Shown here one piece after another: positions 54,736 through 64,000 of a stretch of DNA of 64,000 nt. Within the stretch, counting starts at the first letter, position 1. Every line of letters starts with the position of its first letter. A program made the translations under genes and the position numbers. The stretch spans positions 27,818 through 91,817 of the forward strand of contig CASDLT010000047.1 of NCBI GenBank assembly GCA_949281375.1, written 5' to 3'. The notes beneath the pieces were generated by a model. That model did not search any database. It saw only the letters and a list, made by a program, of their open reading frames with translations, and was not told the origin of the DNA. This DNA is from an uncultured Nitrosomonas sp. (GTDB taxonomy: Bacteria; Pseudomonadota; Gammaproteobacteria; Burkholderiales; Nitrosomonadaceae).

Positions 54736-57700
54736 TCAATCTGGCGTTGCGCGATCGGCGACCGCAACTTCTGGCGAGGTACTCAGTAATTTTTTCAGCG
54801 AGAGCACATCAACGGGTTTAATGAGGTGGTGATCAATATCGGCTTGCTGGGATTGTCGTCTGTCTTCCTCCTGACCCCAGCCGGTCAGCGCGATCAATGT
54901 CATTTGACGGCCTTCCGGGCTTTGCCTGATGCGCCGCGCAAGCTCAAAACCGTCCATACCCGGCATCCCAATATCCAATAAAATGACCGAGGGCCTAAAC
55001 GTATCGATGATGTCGAGCGCGGAAGTGCCGTCATGGACGATCGCAACTTTAGCGTTCAGTTGGCTGAGCAGCGTTGCGATGCTATCGGCTGCATCACGGT
55101 TATCGTCGACGACCAGAATGCGTTGTGGGCCGATGACATCAGCCGGATGAGCCAGTGGAATTTTGTCAGCCGTCGAATCGTTTGCTACCAAGGGCAGCCG
55201 CACCACAAACTCGCTTCCCGTGCCGGGACCGTTGCTGTCAGCATCAACACTGCCTCCGTGCATATTGACGAGGTGTTGCACCAATGTGAGACCGATGCCC
55301 AGCCCACCTTGCGAGCGGTGGTATGTTCGATCTGCCTGTGTGAACAAATCAAACACTTTCGTTAGCATCTCGGTCGGAATGCCCATGCCATTGTCACGGA
55401 TTGATATGACGGCGGAAGATCCATCACGTTTTGCGCTCAATTGAATTTGACCTTCTTCATGCGTATATTTGGCGGCGTTATTTAGCAAATTGGCAAATAC
55501 TTGCGTCAGCCGTACTTGATCCGCGTAAAGAATGATCGGTTCGGCCGGAAGGCTGATCTGAATCTGATGGCGTGCTGCGTCGATCAATGGCCCGCTGGTC
55601 TCAATGGCGCTTTGAATGACGTCGGCCAGATTGATCGGCTGCCGATGCAACTCAATCTTGCCGCGGGTGATCCGCGACACTTCCATGAGATCATCAACCA
55701 GTCGGATCAGATGATGTACCTGGCGCTGCATCATCGCATATATTTTGTCGATGGTTTCGTTGTTCACCGACGGTAATTGAAGAATATGCAAGCCATTGCT
55801 GATCGGGGCCAGCGGATTTCGCAATTCATGCGCGAGCGTCGCCAGGAACTCGTCCTTGCTGCGGTCGGCATCGCGCAGTTTTTGTGTCACCTTGCGGAGC
55901 TGCTGTTCAGCCTGTACGCGCTCGGTGATATCGATCGCGACACCGCCGGTGCCTTTCACTCTTTTTTCCGAATCATACAGCGGAAATTTGCTGACCAGCG
56001 AGTGATGCATAATTCCGTCAGCGTGTTCCAGGGTTTCGACTACCGCCAAAGCAGTCATGCTGGCCAACACCTTTTGGTCGTGTGCGCGGAATTGCGCGGC
56101 GGTATCAGCCGGAAAAATCTCATTGTCGGCCTTGCCGTACAATTCCGTCCGGGATACACGAAAGGCTTGCACAGCCGCGTCATTGGCATAGACGTAATGA
56201 CCCTGAACATCCTTGATCCAGGCGAGTCCGGGCAGTCTTTGCATGAAATTGGCGAAATGCTCTTCGCTTTCCCGTAGCGCTTGCTGCGTTTCGATCCGAT
56301 GCAGGGCGATGGCGACCAGATTGGCTACAGCTCTCATCACAGCGATTTCTTCGGCATTGAAGCGGGAACGAGTCAGGGTGCCGAACGACAGCGTGCCGAT
56401 CATTTCTCCCTGCACCAGCAGCGGGTGACAACAATAGGCCTGCACGCCGCAGGATCTGACTAGCTCGGCGCGTGCATCACAGCAAAGGGCAATATCTTCG
56501 GTTACAATAGGATGGGGATCCCGGGCAACGCAACCGCAGACTGATCCGCCAAAATCCAACCATTCGATGGTATTTGCTTGTGGCTCGGTAATACCTCCGT
56601 ACGCATTCAGATGCAGCCGTTTTTCTTCTTTACTAGCCAAAAAATTAAAGAATACCTGGCAATCCAAGAATGCCATCACGTTTTTACACAAATTATTGAT
56701 CAGGCTCTGGGGATCTTCGCTTTCAAGCAGTCGGGCTGCGGTATGGGAGAGCAATTCGTCACGGCTGGCGCTCCACTTGAAGGCCGTCTCGGCGCGTTTG
56801 CGTTCACTGATGTCATTGAATATGATCGCGACTCGATTCTTGCCAGGCAAGCCGACGCGAAAAGCATAGACATCGTAGAATTTTTCGAGGGCGGCGGCTG
56901 CGTGTTCAAAGCGTTTTGCTTTGCCCGTTTGGGCAATGTAACCATAGGTTTTGAACCAGAATTCTTCGTGGTCGGGGAGATATTCCCGCACCCTTTTGCC
57001 AACTACATTATCCAGTCCGGTATGCCGCAGGAAAGCCGGATTCGTTTCGATAAAGCGGTAATCGACTGCTTCGCCCTGCTCGTCGAATAACACTTCAATC
57101 GTGCAGAATCCTTCATCAATTGAATTGAACAAGGTGCGGTATTTTTCTTCGGATCTCTCACGGGTTTGTTCGGCGCGCACCCGCTCCAGGCGTAACCAGA
57201 TGCGCGTGATGAGTTCGCGCATCAGCTCGATTTCATTGTCGTGCCAGTGGCGTGGCAGAGTATCGGCAAGCGTGAATTGATAACGCCATTGCTTTTCACG
57301 CAACAGGGGAACGTTGACAAATGAGCCGATAGAGAACGCTTTCATCTGCTCGGCATTGGTGCGGCCATCATTGAATGCATCGTCCACGATGTAGATTTCT
57401 CCTGCCTGACACGTTTGCCGGAAATCTTCATTGTGATAATTGCTGATGCGGTGGACGCCTTTCCAGCTCGGTAAATGCGTCTGTTTCCATTCATGGGCAA
57501 TGGTGACATATTGTTGTGCTTCATTGATTTCGCCAAACGCGCACACCGAGGCATCAAAGTGCGTGCCGATTTTTTTCGCTAGCAGATTCATGGTTTCTTC
57601 AATACTGGCCAATCCGGCGAGATCGTGGCTCACTTCGGTTAGGAAAGCGAAATTCGCTTCGGTGCGTTTCCGCTCGGCAATGTCTGCATATCCACCGTTA

Positions 57701-58065
57701 ACCGAAACACTCAGGCGCAGCAAGACGCGCACATAAGCAATCAGTTCAGTGTCGGCGACGGGTTCGACCAGATGGCCATCGGCGATATCTTTGGGAAAAT
57801 CATCCGGAAAACCCTCCGGAACCAGCAACAAGGAAGGAATCAAAGTTGCCGCGAGGGGGGGTGTCCACTGGTGGCAACGTAGGGAACCTTGCCACAGCCT
57901 CATGCTGAACACGACCAGAGCGGGCTGTTGAGATCGTAGACAGGTCGATACTTCATCGGCCGATTCCACTTCGATCACCTCAAAGCCGCCACTCAGCAAA
58001 ATTTGACGATAGGCCCACCGTTGAGCCGCATCTGGATCAGCCAGAATGATGATGTGCCGACTCAT
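54736..58065 (-). CDS. Hybrid sensor histidine kinase with pseudo-receiver, GAF and PAS domains
   Basis: A 1109-residue cytoplasmic signalling protein. Domains in order: N-terminal receiver-like domain (1-115), GAF (about 140-300), PAS (about 308-430), GAF (about 440-600), PAS (about 605-725), HisKA with His in ATLAHELRNPLAPIS (about 746), HATPase (DNGMGIPTEMLTKVFDLF, then GGLGIGLTLV), and a C-terminal receiver with phospho-acceptor Asp in VILLDIGMPGMDG (about 1030). The N-terminal receiver has Ser54 where the Asp should be (ALVVFSMRLW), so it is probably not phosphorylated. No membrane helix is present. The output is likely through another response regulator. No response regulator gene is adjacent. 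Confidence 0.92.
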   Translation of the reverse strand: MSRHIIILADPDAAQRWAYRQILLSGGFEVIEVESADEVSTCLRSQQPALVVFSMRLWQGSLRCHQWTPPLAATLIPSLLLVPEGFPDDFPKDIADGHLVEPVADTELIAYVRVLLRLSVSVNGGYADIAERKRTEANFAFLTEVSHDLAGLASIEETMNLLAKKIGTHFDASVCAFGEINEAQQYVTIAHEWKQTHLPSWKGVHRISNYHNEDFRQTCQAGEIYIVDDAFNDGRTNAEQMKAFSIGSFVNVPLLREKQWRYQFTLADTLPRHWHDNEIELMRELITRIWLRLERVRAEQTRERSEEKYRTLFNSIDEGFCTIEVLFDEQGEAVDYRFIETNPAFLRHTGLDNVVGKRVREYLPDHEEFWFKTYGYIAQTGKAKRFEHAAAALEKFYDVYAFRVGLPGKNRVAIIFNDISERKRAETAFKWSASRDELLSHTAARLLESEDPQSLINNLCKNVMAFLDCQVFFNFLASKEEKRLHLNAYGGITEPQANTIEWLDFGGSVCGCVARDPHPIVTEDIALCCDARAELVRSCGVQAYCCHPLLVQGEMIGTLSFGTLTRSRFNAEEIAVMRAVANLVAIALHRIETQQALRESEEHFANFMQRLPGLAWIKDVQGHYVYANDAAVQAFRVSRTELYGKADNEIFPADTAAQFRAHDQKVLASMTALAVVETLEHADGIMHHSLVSKFPLYDSEKRVKGTGGVAIDITERVQAEQQLRKVTQKLRDADRSKDEFLATLAHELRNPLAPISNGLHILQLPSVNNETIDKIYAMMQRQVHHLIRLVDDLMEVSRITRGKIELHRQPINLADVIQSAIETSGPLIDAARHQIQISLPAEPIILYADQVRLTQVFANLLNNAAKYTHEEGQIQLSAKRDGSSAVISIRDNGMGIPTEMLTKVFDLFTQADRTYHRSQGGLGIGLTLVQHLVNMHGGSVDADSNGPGTGSEFVVRLPLVANDSTADKIPLAHPADVIGPQRILVVDDNRDAADSIATLLSQLNAKVAIVHDGTSALDIIDTFRPSVILLDIGMPGMDGFELARRIRQSPEGRQMTLIALTGWGQEEDRRQSQQADIDHHLIKPVDVLSLKKLLSTSPEVAVADRATPD

Positions 58066-58554
58066 GACCCAGCTTCGATGGGTATGCAGTCAAGCCGGCA
58101 GTATCCATGATGATCAGCGTTCATTCGAAAAATGTTCCTTGTTGGTTGAATCACAATCTCTGACAACCATAAGAGGTATTGTCGTTCACTGTCAAGAAAA
58201 CTGTTGGAATCCGAATCACGGTATTCGCTCGTAGGATCTTGCTGGATTTCAGGTTGTTTTTTTGAATTATGTGATCAATGAAATACGATCCTCACTGCTG
58301 ATTGTATTTCATGAGTAATAATTTCTGCAGTGCAATGGATCGAATGATTCGTAACGTACTCTTTTGTGCTTGCCAAAAACCAACTCATCCGTTCGCTAAC
58401 GTACAGAATACCCAATCAAAAATATATAGCATCCAATTTTGATTCTAAGTTTTTGCATTTGATTAACGGCTAGTAGTTGTCACGAATTCCATGTGAATAC
58501 TTTGATTCAAATAGCACGGCGAATAGTTTATATTTATTTAAAAGGAACGAGCAC
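58066..58554. other. Intergenic; cold-shock gene leader
   Basis: About 490 bp between the divergent kinase and cold-shock genes. Part is probably a long 5' untranslated leader of the cold-shock gene, as is usual for the family; I see no clear cold-box. No gene is supported. Confidence 0.45.
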
Positions 58555-58758
58555 ATGGCAACGGGCACAGTAAAATGGTTCAATGAAACAAAAGGATTTG
58601 GTTTTGTTACTCCCGATAATGGAGGAGAAGACTTATTCGTGCATTTCTCAGCGATCAGTTCGACGGGATACAAAACACTGCAAGAAGGACAGAGGGTATC
58701 CTTCGAAGTGACTGAAGGTAAAAAAGGCAAACAAGCATCCAATCTTCATACAGCTTGA
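58555..58758 (+). CDS. Cold-shock protein (CspA family)
   Basis: A 67-residue OB-fold nucleic-acid chaperone. RNP1 is in KGFGFVTPD and RNP2 in LFVHFSAI; the opening [17 protein letters not shown] is diagnostic. The true start is the ATG at 58555 with AAGGAA 6-10 nt upstream; the longer frame upstream is not used. A strong hairpin follows at 58852. Confidence 0.96.
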   Translation: MATGTVKWFNETKGFGFVTPDNGGEDLFVHFSAISSTGYKTLQEGQRVSFEVTEGKKGKQASNLHTA

Positions 58759-58851
58759 TGAGTCCCTCCAGCCTCGATTCCCAAACGCACTCAGTGAATT
58801 TCTTCGTGGGAGCGATAGAGAATGAGGTGGCGGAGTTCACAATCCTTTCGA

Positions 58852-58881
58852 AAGCTCAGTTTTTAAACGAAAACTGAGCTT
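58852..58881. terminator. Bidirectional terminator between the cold-shock and transporter genes
   Basis: AAGCTCAGTTTT and AAAACTGAGCTT form a perfect 12-bp stem with a 6-nt loop. The A/T ends provide U-runs in both directions. It lies between two convergent genes. Confidence 0.85.
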
Positions 58882-58893
58882 GTTCAATTCGAC

Positions 58894-60159
58894 TCACTGA
58901 ATGGTACGCTGTCGAGCAAGTATCAGTCCACCCAGACTCAACACCCCTGCAATCGTCAGATAAAGGCCAACGAGTGATGTGCCTCCGAGTTCGCTGAGCG
59001 CTTGGGCAGCGATCGGAGCCATTGCTCCACCCAATATGCCGCCTGCATTAAAAGCCACCGATGCGCCGGTGTATCGTACACGCGCTGGAAATAGCGATGG
59101 CAGCCACGCGCCAAGTGGACCGTAGACGAAGCCCATAATGAACAGCGCGAGTGAGAGGGCAACCCAAACCTGCCATAACGATCCTGAACCCAGAAGCGGC
59201 CCAAATACAACCCCCAGACCGATGGTCGCGGCACATCCCCATGTCAGAACCTTTGCTGCATTGGTCGCATCGGCGCGTACTCCCGAGAGAATGATACCGA
59301 GCACCAGGAATAGGATTGCGGCCAGTTGAACGGATAGAAAAACCTCACGTTGGTATTCCAGGGTAGTGGTGCCATGAGCGAGTGCAAAAGCGGTCGACAG
59401 GTAAAAAATTGCAAAACACGCGACCACTGCGAACGTTCCGGCGAATGTGGCGAGCGCATGATTCCGGAATAGTTCGCCGATAGGGATTGGGACAGGAGGT
59501 TCCTGGGCCAGCGCCTGCGCAAATTCCGGCGTTTCATTGATCTTCAGGCGCACCCACAAACCAAGTCCGACCAGAATGGCGCTGGCCAGAAACGGAATAC
59601 GCCAGCCCCATGCGGTAAACTCCGCGTCTGTCAATCCCATGCCGATCAACAGGAATAATCCATTGGCCGCAATGAACCCAACCGGCGCGCCCAGTTGAGG
59701 AACCATGCCGAATCGTGCCCGCCATCCCGGCGGAGCGTTTTCAACTGCCAGCAAGGCTGCGCCTCCCCATTCTCCGCCAAGACCCAGTCCTTGACCGAAG
59801 CGCAAGATGCATAACAACAGCGGAGCCACCCAACCCACCATTGCATACGTCGGCAGGAACGCGATCAACAAGGTCGACACTCCCATCAGCATCAGCGACG
59901 CAACCAAAGTCGATTTCCTTCCGATCCGGTCGCCAAAATGACCGAACAATATGGCACCAAAGGGGCGGGCGATGAAAGCCAGGCCAAAACTCATGAATGA
60001 CAGCATTAATTGCGCCGCCGGAGAACTGGCCGGGAAAAATAGCGGCCCGAATATCAGCGCCGCCGCCGTTGCATAAATGTAGAAATCGTAAAACTCAACC
60101 GCCGTTCCGACCAAACTCGCGACGAGTATGCGGCGATGCTGACGATAGGGATGGGTCAT
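58894..60159 (-). CDS. MFS transporter, metabolite:H+ symporter (MHS) type
   Basis: A 421-residue inner-membrane protein with 12 predicted helices. The opening AVEFYDFYIYATAAALIFGP and the loop GHFGDRIGRKSTLVASLMLM after helix 2 are typical of the MHS subfamily (shikimate, proline/betaine, citrate or alpha-ketoglutarate uptake). The second conserved segment RFGQGLGLGGEWGGAALLAV also fits. Which substrate it carries is not readable. The ribosome binding site is AAGGAAAC. It stands alone with its own terminator. Confidence 0.9.
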   Translation of the reverse strand: MTHPYRQHRRILVASLVGTAVEFYDFYIYATAAALIFGPLFFPASSPAAQLMLSFMSFGLAFIARPFGAILFGHFGDRIGRKSTLVASLMLMGVSTLLIAFLPTYAMVGWVAPLLLCILRFGQGLGLGGEWGGAALLAVENAPPGWRARFGMVPQLGAPVGFIAANGLFLLIGMGLTDAEFTAWGWRIPFLASAILVGLGLWVRLKINETPEFAQALAQEPPVPIPIGELFRNHALATFAGTFAVVACFAIFYLSTAFALAHGTTTLEYQREVFLSVQLAAILFLVLGIILSGVRADATNAAKVLTWGCAATIGLGVVFGPLLGSGSLWQVWVALSLALFIMGFVYGPLGAWLPSLFPARVRYTGASVAFNAGGILGGAMAPIAAQALSELGGTSLVGLYLTIAGVLSLGGLILARQRTIQ

Positions 60160-60592
60160 ATTGGTTTCCTTGCATCCTTTTAGGGGTTTCGGGTAAAGAA
60201 AAGCCTTTCCCTGAAGAGTGAAAATAATGAAATGACACGATTCGTTGAGTCTCTCGGATTAACGAACAGGAATTCAGAACGTGGCGTCAGGCTGAATTAT
60301 AAGGTGTGACCGCTTATTTTGGTTTAGAACAAGATAAATCTGAGAAAAACTCTTGGTGTCCAACATAGCTCAATTACCGGTAAAAGCAAGATTGGACGGT
60401 GGTGGATTGATACCATCAGCTGAAGCAACAAATTTTTTAAAATTTATCATCGCGGCTGGTAGATTACTTGGATTATTTCTGACATTATCAGCAGAACGAA
60501 AACGATTCCTATATTCAATCCGCAGATATGCAATTCAAATTGACTTTGTTCAGAATTTTCAATATGAACATTCGAATTATCGAATTTGACGG
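60160..60592. other. Intergenic, no gene supported
   Basis: About 430 bp between the transporter gene and the acyltransferase. A 78-codon plus-strand frame (60353-60589) lacks a ribosome binding site and a family pattern. I consider it chance. Confidence 0.4.
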
Positions 60593-61735
60593 ATGTTGTT
60601 TTCCCACGTGCTCATTCTTAGCATCAGCGCAATTTTCACAGAGTTAGATAATGTGATCCTATCCGGTGACAAACACAGCAGGGTGAATGCGTTAGATCTG
60701 CTGAGATTTCTTGCTGCATTAGCGGTTGTTTTTCATCATTATTCACTGATCGGTTTTGCGATAAATCATCAAACGATCGCGCCGTATCCGTTGCTTTCTT
60801 CGATATTTAAATATGGCTACTTGGGTGTAGATCTATTTTTCATGATCAGCGGATTCGTCATTTTGATGACCGCTTCTAGCGGAAGTTTGCGGCATTTCGT
60901 CATTTCCAGAGTCGTGCGGCTCTACCCGGCTTTCTGGATCTGCTGCACTATCACATTCGTTGCCATTCTGTTCATGGGATTAACGGAATATGAGGCAACC
61001 TTCAGTCAATATCTTGTCAATATGACGATGCTGAGCGGTTTCATGGATGTAGAGCCAATCGATAATGTGTACTGGTCACTGTTTGTAGAGTTGAAATTCT
61101 ATGCCTTGGTAGCGCTGGTGCTGCTATTGGGCAAAATTCAGCAGATCGAGCTTTTATTTTCTTTGTGGCTGGCGATTACGATCGTGTTATTAATTGATCC
61201 AGAATATCCACTGTCCCTTTTTTATTTTATATTGCTGGATGGATATGCCGCCCATTTTATCGGCGGTGCTGCATTCTTTTTTATCTGGCATCGCGGCATG
61301 AGCTGGAAGCGGGGTTTGATGATCGGGGCAGCGTGGCTTTGTGCTGTGTATCAGTCGACAGTCGATGTGCATGAATTCGAAATTCGTATTCAAAATGATT
61401 TGAATCCCATAGTCATAGCCGTGATTGTGAGTGTGTTTTTTGTGATCATGGGAATGATTGCAGGCAATAAAACCGGCATGTTCGGGCGTATAAGCTGGGT
61501 TTGGCTGGGTGCAATGACGTATCCGCTCTATCTATTGCATCAAAATCTGGGTTTTATGATTTTTAACTTGACCTATACTCACGCTGACCCAGAAGTTTTA
61601 TTCTGGAGTCTGGTCATGGGTATGGTGCTGCTGGCATTCTTGATCCATATTGCGGTAGAGCGGCCTGCAGCTAGATCAATGAAAAATATCTTGAATAATC
61701 TGACGGACAAGTACCAAAACGTATTTCGTTTTTAG
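60593..61735 (+). CDS. Membrane acyltransferase, Acyltransferase_3 (OafA/YrhL-like)
   Basis: A 380-residue integral membrane protein with about ten helices that O-acylates sugars of cell-surface polysaccharides in this family. Motifs: ALDLLRFLAALAVVFHHYS with the catalytic His, GYLGVDLFFMISGFVIL, SRVVRLYPAFW, and a late helix pair ending PLYLLHQNLGF. The N-terminal ~25 residues before HSRVNALDLLR are unusual, and a later start (GTG at 60651) is possible. No glycan gene is adjacent, so its substrate is unknown. Confidence 0.87.
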   Translation: MLFSHVLILSISAIFTELDNVILSGDKHSRVNALDLLRFLAALAVVFHHYSLIGFAINHQTIAPYPLLSSIFKYGYLGVDLFFMISGFVILMTASSGSLRHFVISRVVRLYPAFWICCTITFVAILFMGLTEYEATFSQYLVNMTMLSGFMDVEPIDNVYWSLFVELKFYALVALVLLLGKIQQIELLFSLWLAITIVLLIDPEYPLSLFYFILLDGYAAHFIGGAAFFFIWHRGMSWKRGLMIGAAWLCAVYQSTVDVHEFEIRIQNDLNPIVIAVIVSVFFVIMGMIAGNKTGMFGRISWVWLGAMTYPLYLLHQNLGFMIFNLTYTHADPEVLFWSLVMGMVLLAFLIHIAVERPAARSMKNILNNLTDKYQNVFRF

Positions 61736-62031
61736 AAAGTTGGCAATTTTCAACAAGACCGGTTTAAATCTCATTCCTCATGGTAGACCATATCAAGTTT
61801 GCGGCCCAATTCCATGACGTATCTAAAATATTTTTTTCTATTAACGTAGTGACCATTACGTTGAGCGTTGAAGATTTGTTCCTGCTTTGCGTTACGTGTT
61901 CCTCATCGTGAGACACTAATATTTATTTGGAGTTTGATGGAAACTAACGGCTAAAATGATGTCAATCCTGATAGGTGATTCGCGCGCTTGGCATTTCAGA
62001 ATCATGAGACTAACCAACGGAGGATCAGGAT
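61736..62031. other. Intergenic, promoter of the ADP-ribosylglycohydrolase gene
   Basis: About 300 bp without a gene. A strong ribosome binding site (GGAGGATC) ends it. No repeat or hairpin of note. Confidence 0.4.
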
Positions 62032-63162
62032 ATGGCCGGTATTTTTACTCAAAACTCTGATATCGAAAATCGTGCTGCCGGAGCTATCATGGGCGCTTTC
62101 ATTGGTGATGCGTTGGGTGTCGGCCCTCATTGGTATTATGATCTAGCGGCGCTCCGCCGCGATTATGGCGACTGGATCACGACGTATACCGATCCCAAAC
62201 CGGGCCGTTATCACAGCGAACTCAAAGCAGGCCAGCTCTCACAGGGCGGTATCATTCTGCGCCTGATGCTAAGTTCGCTCATCGAGCAGGGCGGCTATGA
62301 TGAAGCGGATTTTTGCCGGCGAATGGACGAGGAAATATTTCCGTTGCTCAACGGCATGCCTGTCAATGGCCCGGGAGGATATACTCAACAGTCGATGCGC
62401 GACGCCTGGCGCAAACATGTCCAACAAATCCTGCCTTGGGGGGTGCAAACGGGAGGGCCGGCCGACACTACCGAGGCGATAGGAAGAACGCTCGCCCTGG
62501 CAGTCCGGTATGCTTTTCAGCCTCAGGACATGGCTGCTGCCATCGCCAGCAATACCCGCCTGACTCAGAATGACGAAACCGTTGTTGCTTTAACTGTCGC
62601 ATATGGGGCAGTGCTGGGATTGTTAGTGCAAGGACACAAGCTCGACGGCGAACTTTCCGGCAAACTTATGCGTTTGGCAAGGGCGAGAAAATTGCCGTTC
62701 CATACGATGGCGCATACGGATATGCAGCCGCCACAGAAGGATCGACCACTGGAAAGCGGGTATTTTATCTCGCCCGATGCGTTGCTTACCCCCTCCTATG
62801 TCGCGGGCGCCGCTGTCGATCCCGATGTCCGCATAGAACCGGCCTGGAAAGTCTCCATGGTTTATGGCATGACCTGCGCCATTTATCACCAGCTTCCCGC
62901 CGCCTATCATCTTTCAGCCCGCTTTTCAGGCGATTTTGAATCGGCTGTGCTGCATGCCGTGAATGGCGGCGGTGAAAATCAGGCACGCGCTGTTCTGACA
63001 GGCGCGCTCGTTGGCGCTCAGGTTGGGCTGTCGGCTATACCAACCCGTTTTCTGCAGGGACTTGACGAAACCGATCAGCTCCAGCGTCTTGCGATGGATG
63101 TGGCTGCGAAGGCAGGTGATCCATTTACAGGTGCAGATGGGGACCAGCAAACACGGAGCTGA
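62032..63162 (+). CDS. ADP-ribosylglycohydrolase family protein
   Basis: A 376-residue, mostly helical protein. It opens with AAGAIMGAFIGDALGVGPHW, the conserved start of the DraG/ADP-ribosylhydrolase fold with a Mg-binding Asp. TDPKPGRYHSELKAGQLSQG takes the place of the usual G-x-TDD metal loop, so catalytic competence is uncertain. Later acidic motifs (TQNDETVVAL, DPDVRIEPAW) may complete the site. The family removes ADP-ribose from proteins or small molecules. The ribosome binding site is GGAGGATC. It is convergent with smbP. Confidence 0.8.
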   Translation: MAGIFTQNSDIENRAAGAIMGAFIGDALGVGPHWYYDLAALRRDYGDWITTYTDPKPGRYHSELKAGQLSQGGIILRLMLSSLIEQGGYDEADFCRRMDEEIFPLLNGMPVNGPGGYTQQSMRDAWRKHVQQILPWGVQTGGPADTTEAIGRTLALAVRYAFQPQDMAAAIASNTRLTQNDETVVALTVAYGAVLGLLVQGHKLDGELSGKLMRLARARKLPFHTMAHTDMQPPQKDRPLESGYFISPDALLTPSYVAGAAVDPDVRIEPAWKVSMVYGMTCAIYHQLPAAYHLSARFSGDFESAVLHAVNGGGENQARAVLTGALVGAQVGLSAIPTRFLQGLDETDQLQRLAMDVAAKAGDPFTGADGDQQTRS

Positions 63163-63246
63163 TCTTTACATGGCACTGATCTGTACGTATCGTTCCGATT
63201 TGCGCAATATCTGGGCAGTTTCAACACAAGCTTCACAATTTAATGC

Positions 63247-63612
63247 TCAATGGGGAGCGCGGGGAAGAGTTGATGATGCGTTTTTGAAATGCTCGAAAGC
63301 TTTTCTCGCTGCTTCCTGGGCCGCTTCGACTTCTCCTTTGCGACCTTTATTTACAGTCTCATCCAAAGACCTCAGCCCTTCGTCGATGAAATTTTTATCT
63401 TCTTGATACTTTTGCTCATCTTTCGCGGCATTGGCTTGAGTGATTGCTTGCGTTGCATGCTGTACGATGGCCTTTTCATTGGTCGACGACATCGCAGCTT
63501 GCGTGTGTTTCATTGCCTCATGCAAATAATTTTCCATCCCGGCTAATACACTGAACGAAATGAAGGATAGGCTTAAGCAGCTTACCAGGATCAATAGAAT
63601 CATCTCTTTCAT
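63247..63612 (-). CDS. smbP: SmbP-like small periplasmic metal-binding protein
   Basis: About 121 residues from Met21 of the longest frame (MKEMILLILVSCLSLSF), chosen because GGGGA lies upstream and a signal peptide ending VLAG follows directly. The mature part is a small helical bundle with regularly spaced His (NYLHEAMKHTQAA, IVQHATQAITQ, KAFEHFKNAS), alternating with acidic and Ala residues. This matches the small metal-binding protein described from Nitrosomonas europaea, which binds copper and other divalent metals in the periplasm. Its presence is the best taxonomic hint in the window. It is convergent with the ADP-ribosylglycohydrolase gene. Confidence 0.85.
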   Translation of the reverse strand: MKEMILLILVSCLSLSFISFSVLAGMENYLHEAMKHTQAAMSSTNEKAIVQHATQAITQANAAKDEQKYQEDKNFIDEGLRSLDETVNKGRKGEVEAAQEAARKAFEHFKNASSTLPRAPH

Positions 63613-63955
63613 AATCAAAATTTCCCCGCTGGATTTAGTGTAAATTTTCGAAGCGATTATTTTTTCAAACATTCATGATGAAATCATATGATCAGCATAG
63701 ACACTGATCTGTACGATACCAAACGGATTGTCAGTTTTAGCAGAAATTAGGAGGGGTGGTGGTGATTAGCAGGAATTACTAAAACTCTTTTAACATTCAG
63801 ACCTTGAAACCCAAATTCCAATTTAAGTAATGCTCTACCTTACATTGGTATGCAACAGAAAATCTGAAATTTGCTGTATCCCTGGTTGAAATAATCCCCA
63901 TGTCACGTTAGGTAAGCGGAAGAAATGAGGTTAATTGAAAAAGTCTTTGATTGTT
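63613..63955. promoter_or_regulatory. smbP upstream region with direct repeats
   Basis: No gene. TTAGCAGAAATTA (63737-63749) and TTAGCAGGAATTA (63766-63778) are direct repeats 29 bp apart, inside an inverted repeat AGTTTTAG (63733-63740) / CTAAAACT (63779-63786). They lie about 125-175 bp upstream of the smbP start and could bind a regulator, or form a hairpin downstream of the tRNA-Asn gene. Confidence 0.35.
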
Positions 63956-64000
63956 TGGCTCCCCGACCAGGGCTCGAACCTGGGACCTGCGGATTAACAG
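63956..64000 (-). tRNA. tRNA-Asn (anticodon GTT), 3' part
   Basis: The minus strand reads from the anticodon loop CTGTTAATC through the T-arm (GGTTCGAGCC) to the acceptor end and encoded CCA (63956-63958). The 5' half lies beyond the window. Confidence 0.9.

Noticed and set aside
60353..60589. 78-codon frame before the acyltransferase
   Set aside because: No ribosome binding site and no family pattern.

Overview
The window looks like a chromosomal piece of an ammonia-oxidising betaproteobacterium of the Nitrosomonas type. The evidence is a SmbP-like small metal-binding protein (a family described from Nitrosomonas europaea), the nadD-rsfS-rlmH-maf-rng order usual in betaproteobacteria, an S-adenosylhomocysteine riboswitch in front of ahcY, exosortase/EPS-associated proteins (TIGR04073-like, EpsL-like), and many exported proteins, several of them likely copper-related. 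The genus is an inference; no amo or hao gene is present.

Layout. 1-4.1 kb: end of an aldehyde dehydrogenase, then a minus-strand ECF sigma / anti-sigma / subtilisin operon and a TorF-type porin. 5-7.7 kb: a P-loop-like protein of unknown role and three small exported or membrane proteins. 8.2-11 kb: a Tat-exported multicopper oxidase with a SCO1/SenC partner, downstream of a palindrome-rich leader. 11.6-19.3 kb: one 2583-residue RTX/cadherin-like type I secretion substrate, followed by a terminator, a long hairpin, an IS3 remnant and tRNA-Ser. 20.2-35.2 kb: mostly core genes (EpsL-like barrel, metK, SAH riboswitch, ahcY, metF, folD, aceE, aceF, nadD, rsfS, rlmH, maf, rng). 35.3-45 kb: a decayed zone with a MITE-like element, a dead IS21-family copy (istA and istB both broken), a solitary IS21-type end, an IS110 remnant and a frameshifted orphan gene, between a few intact genes (a secreted protein, a YpfJ-type metallopeptidase, a glycoside-hydrolase-like protein).

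45.4-53.6 kb is the most interesting part. Five 17-bp palindromes of the form TGYGAC-N5-GTCRCA (one degenerate) lie in the upstream regions of four exported-protein transcription units: a small secreted protein, a TlpA-like thioredoxin plus Cys/His-bearing beta-propeller protein, and two divergent paralogous proteins whose predicted mature N-terminus is histidine, one of them followed by an FG-GAP propeller protein. I read this as an undescribed local regulon for a periplasmic or surface metal (probably copper) system. The function is inferred; the repeated operator-like site is directly visible. A Sfp-type phosphopantetheinyl transferase lies inside the same island.

54.7-64 kb: a large hybrid sensor kinase, a cold-shock protein, an MHS-type transporter, an acyltransferase, an ADP-ribosylglycohydrolase-like protein, SmbP and the 3' part of tRNA-Asn.
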